Source: JBMYYR01 sp965243605
GTDB taxonomy: Bacteria > Bacteroidota > Bacteroidia > Flavobacteriales > CAJXXR01
Length of the DNA stretch: 64,000 bases
NCBI GenBank assembly: GCA_965243605.1
Contig: CBDEVQ010000098.1
Span: 5,103-69,102 of the forward strand
Reading direction: 5' to 3'
Shown one piece after another: positions 1-8,470 of the stretch. Both the position numbers and the translations under genes were made by a program. The first letter of the stretch is position 1, and each line of letters begins with the position of its first letter. The notes beneath the pieces were generated by a model that was not told the DNA's origin, ran no database searches, and saw only the letters and a program-made list of their open reading frames with translations.

Positions 1-84
1 TGGATTCATTCTTTTAAAACATTACTTAATTTAGCTAGCAAGAATATACTACTAGAGTATTCTAGTTATGTATTAGATTTCTGA

Positions 85-210
85 ATGGTTTTATATTGGT
101 GGGAACATTTAAATTTTGGTATAAAATTTAAGTTTACAATTGGGGGATTGGTCTTACTATTAATATTAGCAACAAGAATCTATATATACGTAGTGCTAAT
201 GGAATCTTAA
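85..210 (+). CDS. Possible 41-residue small membrane protein
   Basis: An ORF of 41 codons starts with ATG directly after a TGA (TGAATG). That TGA closes an open frame running in from position 1, which may be the C-terminus of an upstream gene. The peptide has a hydrophobic stretch rich in Leu and Ile in its second half (about residues 18-38), suggesting one membrane segment. No family is recognised. The tight stop/start arrangement and the strong terminator about 50 bases downstream fit the last gene of an operon, but the ORF is short and could be chance. Confidence 0.25.
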   Translation: MVLYWWEHLNFGIKFKFTIGGLVLLLILATRIYIYVVLMES

Positions 211-260
211 TTAACAACACGTTAAATTATAAGTTTTATCTTAATTAGTTTAATAGCTAT

Positions 261-298
261 CAAGGCTAAATAGATTTGGTTAAATCTATTTAGCCTTG
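261..298 (+). terminator. Rho-independent terminator
   Basis: A perfect 17-bp stem (261-277 with 282-298) with a GGTT loop is followed by a T-rich stretch. It closes the transcription unit coming from the left edge and isolates it from pheT. The remainder of 211-418 shows no gene. Confidence 0.75.
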
Positions 299-418
299 TC
301 TTATTTGGTATCTTTTGTAAAACATAATGATATCGTATAATTTCGGCAATTAATTACAATATTATTTAAACCGATTCGTATATCTTTATTAAATTTGTCA
401 TCTTAAAAATACACTTAG

Positions 419-2863
419 ATGAAAATATCATACAATTGGTTATCCAAATACATAAAAACGGATTTAGAATTAGAACGTATTGGTGAAATACTTACCGATA
501 TTGGTCTTGAAGTTGAAGGAATTGAAAAAACTTCTGGTATAGATACCGATTTTAATAAAGTTTATGTTGGTGAAGTAAAATCATGTGAACAACATCCTGA
601 TGCAGACAAACTAAAAGTTTGTAAAGTATCTATAGGAACCGACACAGATTTAGATATTGTATGTGGAGCGCCTAATGTAGCAATGGGTCAAAAAGTAATT
701 GTTGCAACTCATGGTGCAATATTACATCCAACTGGAGCTGACAAACCACTTAAAATTAAGAAAGGTAAAATAAGAGGTCAAGTTTCTCAAGGTATGCTTT
801 GTGCAGGTGATGAACTTGGACTAGATGACAATCATGATGGAATAATGGTGTTAAACCAAGAAGCCACAGCTGGAGCGAACCCTCTTAAATATTTACAAAG
901 TAATGAAGATTACTGTATCGAAATTGGATTAACTCCAAACAGAGCAGATTCTATGTCTCATTTTGGTGTGGCTAGAGATCTTAAAGCTTACTTTGATTTT
1001 CATCAATTAGATTATGTTTGGAACCCAGTCCCTACTCACGAATTAGAATCTGAAGAAGAAGAATTTGAAATTACGGTTATGTCTGATAAATGTTATCGAT
1101 ATGCTGGAATTACAATGGATAACATTACAGTAGCAGATTCTCCTGAATGGCTACAAGATAATTTAAGATCTATAGGTATTGAACCTATTAACAATATTGT
1201 GGATATCTCTAATTATGTAATGCATGATATGGGACAACCTCTTCACATGTTTGATCTTCGTCAAATTAATGGTAAACAAATCATTGTTCGTCAGGCAAAC
1301 CCTAATGAAACAATAACAACTTTAGATGAGAAAAATGTTGAACTAACCTCAGAAGATCTTTTAATTTGTGATGATAGTGCTCCACTATGTATTGCAGGTG
1401 TTATGGGAGGTTTAAATTCTGGAGTGTCTAACGAAACAACTTCAATATTTATTGAATCGGCATATTTTGAACCGGTTTCTGTTCGTAAAACAGCCAAAAG
1501 ACATACATTTCATACGGATGCTTCATTCCGTTTTGAACGTGGTATAGATATAAATACAGTAGAATTAGGATTAGAAAGAGCTGTTCAGTTAATTTCTGAG
1601 CTTTGCCCTGAGGCCAAGGTGTCTTCTAGCCCATGTATGCACTACAATACACAAATTGAAGATTTTGAATTTGAATTTTCACAAGATAAGTGCCGTACAA
1701 TAATTGGGAAAGATATTTCTAATCAAGACATACAAAATGTATTAAAGGCTCTTGATATTAAATATACAGAACAAGAGAATAACGTTTTATTATTATCTGT
1801 TCCATCATTTAGAAATGACGTAACACGTGATGTAGATGTTATTGAAGAAGTTCTAAGAATTATTGGTTATAATTCTGTTGAGATCCCAACGCAATTTAAA
1901 GCATCACTAGAAATTCACGATGGAATAAACGAACACGAAGTTTATAATAAAATCGCTGATGCATTAGCAGGTAATGGGTTTAATGAAGCTATGAATAATT
2001 CATTAACTAAAGCCACTTACCTAGATTTGTTCACTGAATTTAAAAGTGAGAATGCCGTAGAAATTTTAAATCCATTAAGTCAAGATTTATCTTTTATGAG
2101 ACAATCTTTACTTCCAGGATTAATTGAAAATGCGGTTTATAATTTCAATCGTCAAAACCCTGGTGTACGTTTATTTGAATATGGTAAAACATACAATTCA
2201 TTTAATGATACGTATTCTGAAGAGAAAAAATTATCCATTTTAATTGCCGGAGATTTTAAAGCAACCAACTGGAAAGAGAGTAAAGAAGCATCTAATTTCT
2301 ATCATTTAAAATCATCTTTAGAGTTAGTATTAGATAAACTTGGGTTATTAGGTTTGGTTAAACAAAAGTCCAATGACTTCTCAGGTTACTTTGATGGTGT
2401 TACTTATAAGGTAAAGAAAAAAGATATCGCATCTATAGGTATTGTTAATCCTAAAATTGCTAAGCAAATCGGATTAAAAAAGCAACAAGCCTTTTATGCT
2501 GAATTAAACTGGGATGCTATTATAGCTCTTCTCACCGAAAAGATTGTCTTTAAAGATGTTCCAAAATTCCCAAGTGTCAGTAGAGATTTAGCTTTAGTTA
2601 TGGATCGATCTGTCAACTTTGCCGAAATTCAAAATATAGCATTTGAATCTGATAAAAAGATTCTTACAGATGTTGAGATATTTGATGTGTATACAGGAGA
2701 TAAGATTGATGAAAGTAAAAAATCTTATGCCATTAGTTTTAGGTTTCAAAATCCAGAACAAACACTTGTCGATAAACAAGTAGATCAAAGTATATTAAAA
2801 ATCTACAAAAATTTACAAAAGCGATTAGGATTAGAGCTAAGAGATGGTGAATTGAAAGTATAA
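419..2863 (+). CDS. pheT: Phenylalanine--tRNA ligase beta subunit
   Basis: The beta chain of the alpha2-beta2 cytosolic phenylalanyl-tRNA synthetase, which charges tRNA-Phe together with PheS (not in this window). At 814 residues it has the normal bacterial length. Visible parts in order: an N-terminal tRNA-binding (EMAP/OB-like) domain at about residues 40-150, the B3/4 editing region at about 210-400 with conserved NNIVDISNYV and GGLNSGVS stretches, the B5 domain at about 405-480, and a C-terminal anticodon-binding FDX-ACB domain from about 720 (FPSVSRDLALV). The ATG is the first in frame. A terminator follows at once, so the gene looks monocistronic. The frame is intact across 2.4 kb. Confidence 0.97.
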   Translation: MKISYNWLSKYIKTDLELERIGEILTDIGLEVEGIEKTSGIDTDFNKVYVGEVKSCEQHPDADKLKVCKVSIGTDTDLDIVCGAPNVAMGQKVIVATHGAILHPTGADKPLKIKKGKIRGQVSQGMLCAGDELGLDDNHDGIMVLNQEATAGANPLKYLQSNEDYCIEIGLTPNRADSMSHFGVARDLKAYFDFHQLDYVWNPVPTHELESEEEEFEITVMSDKCYRYAGITMDNITVADSPEWLQDNLRSIGIEPINNIVDISNYVMHDMGQPLHMFDLRQINGKQIIVRQANPNETITTLDEKNVELTSEDLLICDDSAPLCIAGVMGGLNSGVSNETTSIFIESAYFEPVSVRKTAKRHTFHTDASFRFERGIDINTVELGLERAVQLISELCPEAKVSSSPCMHYNTQIEDFEFEFSQDKCRTIIGKDISNQDIQNVLKALDIKYTEQENNVLLLSVPSFRNDVTRDVDVIEEVLRIIGYNSVEIPTQFKASLEIHDGINEHEVYNKIADALAGNGFNEAMNNSLTKATYLDLFTEFKSENAVEILNPLSQDLSFMRQSLLPGLIENAVYNFNRQNPGVRLFEYGKTYNSFNDTYSEEKKLSILIAGDFKATNWKESKEASNFYHLKSSLELVLDKLGLLGLVKQKSNDFSGYFDGVTYKVKKKDIASIGIVNPKIAKQIGLKKQQAFYAELNWDAIIALLTEKIVFKDVPKFPSVSRDLALVMDRSVNFAEIQNIAFESDKKILTDVEIFDVYTGDKIDESKKSYAISFRFQNPEQTLVDKQVDQSILKIYKNLQKRLGLELRDGELKV

Positions 2864-2882
2864 CACAATACTTATAAACAAA

Positions 2883-2910
2883 AAAATAGTCCTATAATTA
2901 GGACTATTTT
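2883..2910 (+). terminator. Rho-independent terminator of pheT
   Basis: An 11-bp stem (AAAATAGTCCT with AGGACTATTTT) and a short loop are followed by a run of T, 20 bases after the pheT stop. Confidence 0.85.
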
Positions 2911-3105
2911 TTTTGATAGGAATTTAGATGTTAATCTTAGGTGGGATGAAAGTACACCTTTAGAATTAAAAATGAACATAGTTTTCATTTTACAATTGTT
3001 AATAAATGTTAATAACATGGAGTTTATTTAAATATTTAACAAATTTTTAATCACCATTTTAATTATTAACTTTACAATACTTCAACACAAGAAGTAGAAT
3101 ATCTT

Positions 3106-3639
3106 ATGAAACAAAAAATTATTTTAGCTGGAGGACCAAGCACCGGAAAAAGTAGTGTAATAAGTCACCTAAAAATAAAAGGATATCCTTGTTTAGACGA
3201 AAGCTTTAGAGAGCTTTTGGATAAAGAACGTGAAAATGATTCTGGAATTAATTTTGGAAATACACCTCTAGAATTTAGTTACTCTATCTTTAGCTCTAGA
3301 AAACATCAATATAAGCTTGGAGACAAATTTCCTGTAAGTTTCTTTGATAGAAGTTTAATTGATGTTCTTGCTTATTTAGATATGGAACATATTTCATATC
3401 CAATAGATTGGCAAGAAACTATTGAAACACATAAATATCACAAAAAGGTATTTTATTTCCCTATGTGGAAAGATATATATACTCAAGATGATCATCGGTT
3501 AGAAACTTGGGAAGAGGCATTAAAAGTAGATAGAGCGATTAGAAAGAAATACATTAATGAAGGCTATCATTTGGTTGAAGTTCCATTAATGACTGTAGAA
3601 AAAAGAACTGAATTTATATTGAATACATGCTTCGGGTAA
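3106..3639 (+). CDS. P-loop ATPase/kinase of the AAA_28 (NadR-like) type
   Basis: A 177-residue cytosolic protein with a Walker A motif at residues 9-16 (GGPSTGKS) at the very N-terminus, a conserved FFDRSLIDVLAYL segment (Asp-Arg, typical of small nucleoside or nucleotide kinases) near the middle, and an Arg-containing lid-like region (DDHRLETWEEA). This is the architecture of the PF13521-type ATPases related to the kinase domain of NadR. The substrate is not known. Its last 13 bases overlap the start of recQ, so the two are probably translated from one message with fmt after them. I see the motif directly; the kinase activity is inferred. Confidence 0.8.
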   Translation: MKQKIILAGGPSTGKSSVISHLKIKGYPCLDESFRELLDKERENDSGINFGNTPLEFSYSIFSSRKHQYKLGDKFPVSFFDRSLIDVLAYLDMEHISYPIDWQETIETHKYHKKVFYFPMWKDIYTQDDHRLETWEEALKVDRAIRKKYINEGYHLVEVPLMTVEKRTEFILNTCFG

Positions 3640-5524
3640 AATGTGAACATCTTTTAAAAGAATACTGGGGCTATGACAGCTTTAGACTACAGCAGTGGGA
3701 GGTCATTGAACATGTCTTAAATAAACAAGACGGACTCGTTCTATTCCCAACTGGTGGTGGTAAGTCTCTATGTTATCAGATTCCAGGACTTTTACAAGAT
3801 GGATTATGTTTGGTTATTAGTCCACTTATTTCTTTAATGAAAGATCAAGTTGATGAATTAACGTCTAGAGGAATTCTTGCCAATTACCTCACGTCTGACA
3901 CGCATTTAAATGATCGAATAAAGACTTGGAATTTAGCACAAAAAGGAGAATTGAAATTCCTTTTTCTGTCGCCAGAAGCCATGGGTAACCCACATAATAT
4001 TAATGAGCTTAAACATGTTTACATAAACTTAATTGCTATTGATGAAGCACATTGTATTTCTGAATGGGGACACGATTTTAGACCCTCATATTTTAATATA
4101 GTAGATGCTTTAAATGAGCTGCCTTCGGCAATTCCAAGACTAGCATTAACGGCAACAGCAACCTCCAAAGTCCTTCATGAAATTGGTGCTCGTTTACAGT
4201 TAAGGACACCAGAAATATTCCAATCGAGTTTTAAAAGGGATAACCTATCATATTTTGTTATCAAAAACCCGAACTCCTATCCTATTGTTGAAAAAATAAT
4301 ACGCAAAAATAAAGGGTCTGGGATAATATATACCAATAGTAGAAAAAAGTGTGAGGACATTGAAAAATGGTTATCTCAAAAACGGATTTCAGCCAAGGCA
4401 TATCATGCGGGTTTAAGCCCTGATACAAGAATACAAATTCAGAATTATTGGAAATCTGGACAGTTACCCATTGTAGTGGCAACCAATGCATTTGGTATGG
4501 GTATAAATAAAGAAGATGTACGCTGGGTTATTCATTTAGACCCTCCTAAAAACTGTGAATCTTATTTCCAAGAAGCTGGTCGAGCTGGAAGAGATGGAAA
4601 AAAAGCATTCTCTATTTTATTTGCATCAGAAGAAAAAGCTAAATGGTTAACAAATCAAGAAAAAAAACCTCCTTACACAGCAGTCTTTACAACAGTTTTT
4701 AGATGTATTTTATTTACACTTCAGAGTTGCAATACATGAAGGTGAACAACAAAAGTACCTCCTTAATTTTGACGAGTTTTATAAAAAAAGAAAGATTAGT
4801 GAGTATCAGATTAAACAATGTTTACATCATTTAAAAAATCAAGAATTTTTAAATTATTATGCATTCGATAAATATGATCTTTATTTCAAGTTTGTAGATG
4901 TACATTTTAATCCAGACGTTTTTAACGATCAGCAAGATGTTTTATTCGACTTGTTTGAGGTTTTAATCCGAAAATATGCCGATAAACATTTTGAATACAT
5001 CCCAATTGATAAGGCTTATTTTGCGCAAAGGCTTCAAGTATATCCAGATAAAGTAGAACGCTTATTTAATCAACTCAAGGAATTAAAACTCATTAAAAAT
5101 ACAACACAAAAACGATTGTATTGTACAGTTATTATTTAATCGTGAAAAAAAACAAACTCCATATCTTGGTTTAAATACGCTTAATAAAGTTAACGATCAT
5201 AAAATAAACCAAGCTTTTGCATTGCAACAATATATCCAAAACAATACAATTTGTCGTACGGCTTGGATGATGAATTATTTTAACGAAAAGAGTGATTACA
5301 AGTGCGGAATTTGCGACATTTGTATTAACAATAAAAAAGACGACGGTACACGTATTCGTATAAAAAAAGCTTTAGATTTTTACCTTCAAGAACCAATAGA
5401 CCTTGAAGACTTACTAGGAGAATTTAAACCGACAGAACATGACTGGATTAAATCTTACCTACAGGAGCTCTCTTTAAATGAACGTATTGAAATCCGTAAT
5501 CAATATATATATCCTAAAAAATGA
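3627..5524 (+). pseudogene. recQ: RecQ family ATP-dependent DNA helicase, two frameshifts
   Basis: A 3'-5' DNA helicase of recombination and repair. Helicase motifs are clear: Walker A PTGGGKS at residues 41-47, DEAH followed by CISEWGHDFRPSY, TATAT, and the motif VI stretch QEAGRAGRDG. The frame breaks twice, each time by one extra base: near 4660-4670 in a run of A, after which the frame continues with FRVAIHEGEQQKYLLNFDEFY, and near 5100-5115 in another A run, after which it continues LLFNREKKQTPYLGL. The last part carries the four-cysteine zinc site (CRTAWMMNYF ... CGICDIC). Repaired, the product would be about 630 residues, the normal size of the short RecQ class. The final TGA overlaps the fmt ATG. 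Either a recent pseudogene or homopolymer errors in the consensus. Confidence 0.85.
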
Positions 5525-6489
5525 CAAAGCAACAACGTATCGTATTTATGGGAACTCCAGATTTTGCGTCCTATATTTTAGATCAACTGGTTTTAGACCA
5601 ATATAATATAGTTGGAGTTATTACTACGCCCGACAGACCTGCAGGAAGAGGATATAAACTTCAAGAATCTGCAGTTAAAAAAGTAGCTCTTAAACATCAA
5701 CTACCAATATTGCAACCCGAAAAGCTTAAAGACGAAGGGTTCTTATCTAGTTTGGAAGCCTTAAACGGAGATGTTTTTGTAGTTATAGCCTTTAGAATGT
5801 TACCTAAACTTGTTTGGAATATGCCTAAGCATGGAACGTTTAACCTTCACGCATCCTTATTACCACAATATAGAGGAGCTGCACCAATACATTGGGCAGT
5901 TATTAATGGTGAAACGGAAACGGGTGTTACTACTTTTTTTATTGATGAAAAAATTGATACAGGTGAAGTTATTAGTAACAAAACATGTGCGATTTCTCAA
6001 ACCGATACTGTAGGTTCATTACATGATAAATTAATGCATATTGGTGTAGATTTAGTTAAAGAAACACTTGACAGCATTGAATTAGGGGAAATAAAAACTA
6101 AATCTCAGGCCTCTATTATTGAAAAATATAACCTAGAACTTAAAGAAGCTCATAAGATCTTTAAACCAGACTGTCATATTAATTTTAATAATCCAGTTAT
6201 TAACGTTTATAATCATATTAGAGGGTTAAATCCATTCCCAGGAGCTTGGGCTACGTTAACATCAGAAGGAGAAAAAGACAAACAATTAAAATTATTTAAT
6301 TGCAGTTATATAAAAGCCACTCCCAAACAAACCGCAGGAACATTTTATATTGAAGATAAAATTGTTAAGATAGCGTGCTTAGACGGAGAGATTCATTTAA
6401 ATACATTACAGTTAGAAGGTAAAAAACGTATGAATGCCGACGATTTCCAACGTGGATTCAACTTCGACAAAATGTATTCTTTAAAATAA
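5521..6489 (+). CDS. fmt: Methionyl-tRNA formyltransferase
   Basis: Transfers the formyl group of 10-formyl-tetrahydrofolate to Met-tRNAi for translation initiation. At 322 residues it has the usual length. The N-terminal Rossmann-like domain starts with FMGTPDFA; the catalytic Asn and His lie in FNLHASLLPQYRGAAPIHW and the catalytic Asp in the following IDEKIDTGEV segment. The C-terminal OB-fold domain (from about residue 210, HIRGLNPFPGAWA) is present. The start overlaps the recQ stop by four bases (ATGA), which indicates translational coupling and fixes the start. Confidence 0.97.
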   Translation: MTKQQRIVFMGTPDFASYILDQLVLDQYNIVGVITTPDRPAGRGYKLQESAVKKVALKHQLPILQPEKLKDEGFLSSLEALNGDVFVVIAFRMLPKLVWNMPKHGTFNLHASLLPQYRGAAPIHWAVINGETETGVTTFFIDEKIDTGEVISNKTCAISQTDTVGSLHDKLMHIGVDLVKETLDSIELGEIKTKSQASIIEKYNLELKEAHKIFKPDCHINFNNPVINVYNHIRGLNPFPGAWATLTSEGEKDKQLKLFNCSYIKATPKQTAGTFYIEDKIVKIACLDGEIHLNTLQLEGKKRMNADDFQRGFNFDKMYSLK

Positions 6490-6535
6490 TTTTATTACCA
6501 AAACTGAATATTTATATTGAATTCGGGTAATTTAT

Positions 6536-6563
6536 AATTACTCATATAATTTGAGTAATTTTG
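6536..6563 (+). promoter_or_regulatory. Promoter -7 element overlapped by a dyad
   Basis: TAATTTTG at 6556-6563 matches the Bacteroidota -7 consensus TAnnTTTG. A perfect 9-bp dyad (AATTACTCA at 6536-6544, TGAGTAATT at 6552-6560) overlaps it. It could be an operator for the downstream cupin gene, about 100 bases away, or a weak AT-rich terminator of fmt. No clear -33 TTG is present. Confidence 0.35.
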
Positions 6564-6664
6564 CATTAATATGATTTTTGTCAATTTATTAATAATTGGT
6601 ATCAATTATCTTTACTGTATCATTTAGGAAAATAACGATTTCCTTAACCTTTGAAACACATACA

Positions 6665-7372
6665 ATGAGCAAATTAAATAAACTAGTAGATTTTTTAAAG
6701 CAAGATAAAGATGTTAAACCTGTAGACATCAAAGCATTTTTAATTGATTTAAAATTAGAAGAATCAGATTTAATGCCATGGGCAGATTTTGATCACCCAA
6801 AGCATGAAGGATACGGACGTAAATTAGTTCATCAAGAATCTAATTTTGAAGTAATGGTTATGTCTTGGCAGCCAAACGATTTCTCTGGAGTTCACAATCA
6901 TGGATTTACACAATGGGGTGCAGTTCAAGTTTTCGGAAATGCTTCGCATTATATTTATAAATTAGACTCTAATAATGACATTAGTTTAGCGCGTAAAGAA
7001 AGTTTCTTTAAAGGTGATATTGCCATGGTAAATAATGCCTTAATTCACCAAATGGGTAATCAAACCGTTGACCCTTATTTAAGTCTACATATTTACGGAA
7101 CGGTTGACCCTTGTGAAGAAATTACTGGAGATTCTAAAATATACGAAATTGAAAAAGGTCGTATTGTAGAGACAACTGGAGGAGCATTTTTCCAATTGGA
7201 TGAATCTGAAGTATCATTAGTATCGGAATTAACTTGTACTAGTGAATCTACAATTGCAGAGTTTGGAGCTACAATTCTTCCAAAATCTATTCATTTTACA
7301 GCAGATCAAAAAGAGTCTATAGCAAAATGGAGTAAGGATAATTTATTTACTTCAAATAAAATAAACGCTTAA
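6665..7372 (+). CDS. Cysteine dioxygenase-like cupin protein
   Basis: A 235-residue cytosolic protein with a cupin core. The metal site looks complete: the pair HNH in a GVHNHGFTQWGAVQ segment in the middle, and a third His in NNALIHQMGN about 60 residues on. These positions match the His86/His88/His140 iron ligands of type I cysteine dioxygenases, which oxidise cysteine to cysteine sulfinate with O2. Substrate identity is inferred from family similarity; other thiol dioxygenases share the site. I chose ATG 6665 over an upstream in-frame TTG at 6596 because the product then starts MSKLNKL and lies downstream of the promoter-like element. It ends just before a bidirectional terminator. Confidence 0.75.
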   Translation: MSKLNKLVDFLKQDKDVKPVDIKAFLIDLKLEESDLMPWADFDHPKHEGYGRKLVHQESNFEVMVMSWQPNDFSGVHNHGFTQWGAVQVFGNASHYIYKLDSNNDISLARKESFFKGDIAMVNNALIHQMGNQTVDPYLSLHIYGTVDPCEEITGDSKIYEIEKGRIVETTGGAFFQLDESEVSLVSELTCTSESTIAEFGATILPKSIHFTADQKESIAKWSKDNLFTSNKINA

Positions 7373-7394
7373 CCAAGCCATTTATTTAGAGCAT

Positions 7395-7434
7395 AAAAAA
7401 AGGTTGTATTGACTCGTCAATACAACCTTTTTTT
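7395..7434. terminator. Bidirectional terminator
   Basis: A perfect 19-bp stem (7395-7413 with 7416-7434), loop TC, with A7 on one flank and T7 on the other. It serves both the plus-strand cupin gene and the convergent SPFH gene. Confidence 0.9.
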
Positions 7435-7459
7435 ATATCATTATATTAATGACTTAATC

Positions 7460-8383
7460 TTATTTATCATCGTTCATTTGCTGAGATGCATTTAACTCAT
7501 CGCTTACTAATTTAGCTGATGTAAATGATGCTATTGTATCATTTAACATGTCTGCTGCACCAGTTGGTGAGTTAGGTAATAAAATTAAATTACTTCTTGT
7601 AGATTCACCAACAGCTTGTAGTGTATCATAATGTTGAGTAATTACAATTAATGAAGATGCTTCTTGAGAATTAATTCCAACACGATTTAGAACCTCTACA
7701 GACTCTTCTAAACCTCTTGCAATCTCTCTTCGTTGGTCAGCAATACCTTGACCTTGTAACTTCTTAGATTCGGCCTCTGCTTGTGCTTTCGCTACAATAC
7801 GGATACGATCAGCTTCAGCCTCAAATTCTGCGGCTAATTTTTCACGTTCTGCGGCATTAATTCTATTCATTGCATGCTTTACAGCTTCATCTGGCTCAAT
7901 GTCTGTTACCAATGTTTTAATAATTTCGTAACCGTATTCAACCATTGCTTCTTGTAACTCACGTTTCACAGCAATAGCAACATCATCTTTACGCTCAAAT
8001 ACGTCATCAATTTTCAACTTTGGCACTTCTGCTCTTACCGTATCAAATACATAAGAGGTTATTTGAGAATGTGGATTCTCTAATTTATAAAAAGCATCAT
8101 ATACCTTATCCTCTATAACTTTAAATTGAACAGAAACTTGAAGGATAACAAATACATCATCTTTCGTTTTTGTTTCAATTTGAACATCTAATTGCTGAAT
8201 ACGGGTACTAAGTGTACCTGCTTTTTTATCTATAAATGGTATCTTTAATTGTAAACCGGGTCTTCTTACAGATGCAAATTTACCAAATCGTTCTATAAGT
8301 ACTCTAGTTTGTTGTTTTACAACAAATAAAGCGGTAATTAAAAATACGGCAAACAGTACCGCTACTAAAATAAATCCTGACAT
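7460..8383 (-). CDS. SPFH-domain (stomatin/prohibitin-like) membrane protein
   Basis: A 307-residue protein with one N-terminal membrane segment (residues about 2-22, very hydrophobic) followed by the SPFH/Band 7 domain (TRVLIERFGKFASVRRPGL; the family's L-P-F-ID element reads LKIPFIDKKAG). A long Ala/Glu-rich coiled-coil region follows at about 180-240, with the typical AINRI/AAEREKLAAEFEAEADRI type sequence. Proteins of this family form oligomeric scaffolds in membrane microdomains, some with proteases. No NfeD partner lies next to it here. It follows rho, separated by a terminator. Confidence 0.9.
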   Translation of the reverse strand: MSGFILVAVLFAVFLITALFVVKQQTRVLIERFGKFASVRRPGLQLKIPFIDKKAGTLSTRIQQLDVQIETKTKDDVFVILQVSVQFKVIEDKVYDAFYKLENPHSQITSYVFDTVRAEVPKLKIDDVFERKDDVAIAVKRELQEAMVEYGYEIIKTLVTDIEPDEAVKHAMNRINAAEREKLAAEFEAEADRIRIVAKAQAEAESKKLQGQGIADQRREIARGLEESVEVLNRVGINSQEASSLIVITQHYDTLQAVGESTRSNLILLPNSPTGAADMLNDTIASFTSAKLVSDELNASQQMNDDK

Positions 8384-8422
8384 TATTATATAAGTTTAAA
8401 ATTTGAAATGCAATATACAAAA

Positions 8423-8447
8423 AAGGTCTCGAATTTATCGAGACCTT
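8423..8447 (-). terminator. Terminator of rho (minus strand)
   Basis: A 9-bp stem (AAGGTCTCG with CGAGACCTT) followed on the minus strand by a T-run (TTTTTTG). It lies 24 bases past the rho stop and upstream of the SPFH gene. Confidence 0.8.
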
Positions 8448-8470
8448 AATATTATCAATGGTTAAATAAT

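Noticed and set aside
6596..6664. TTG start extending the cupin dioxygenase
   Set aside because: The extra residues are unlike the family, and ATG 6665 gives the expected N-terminus.
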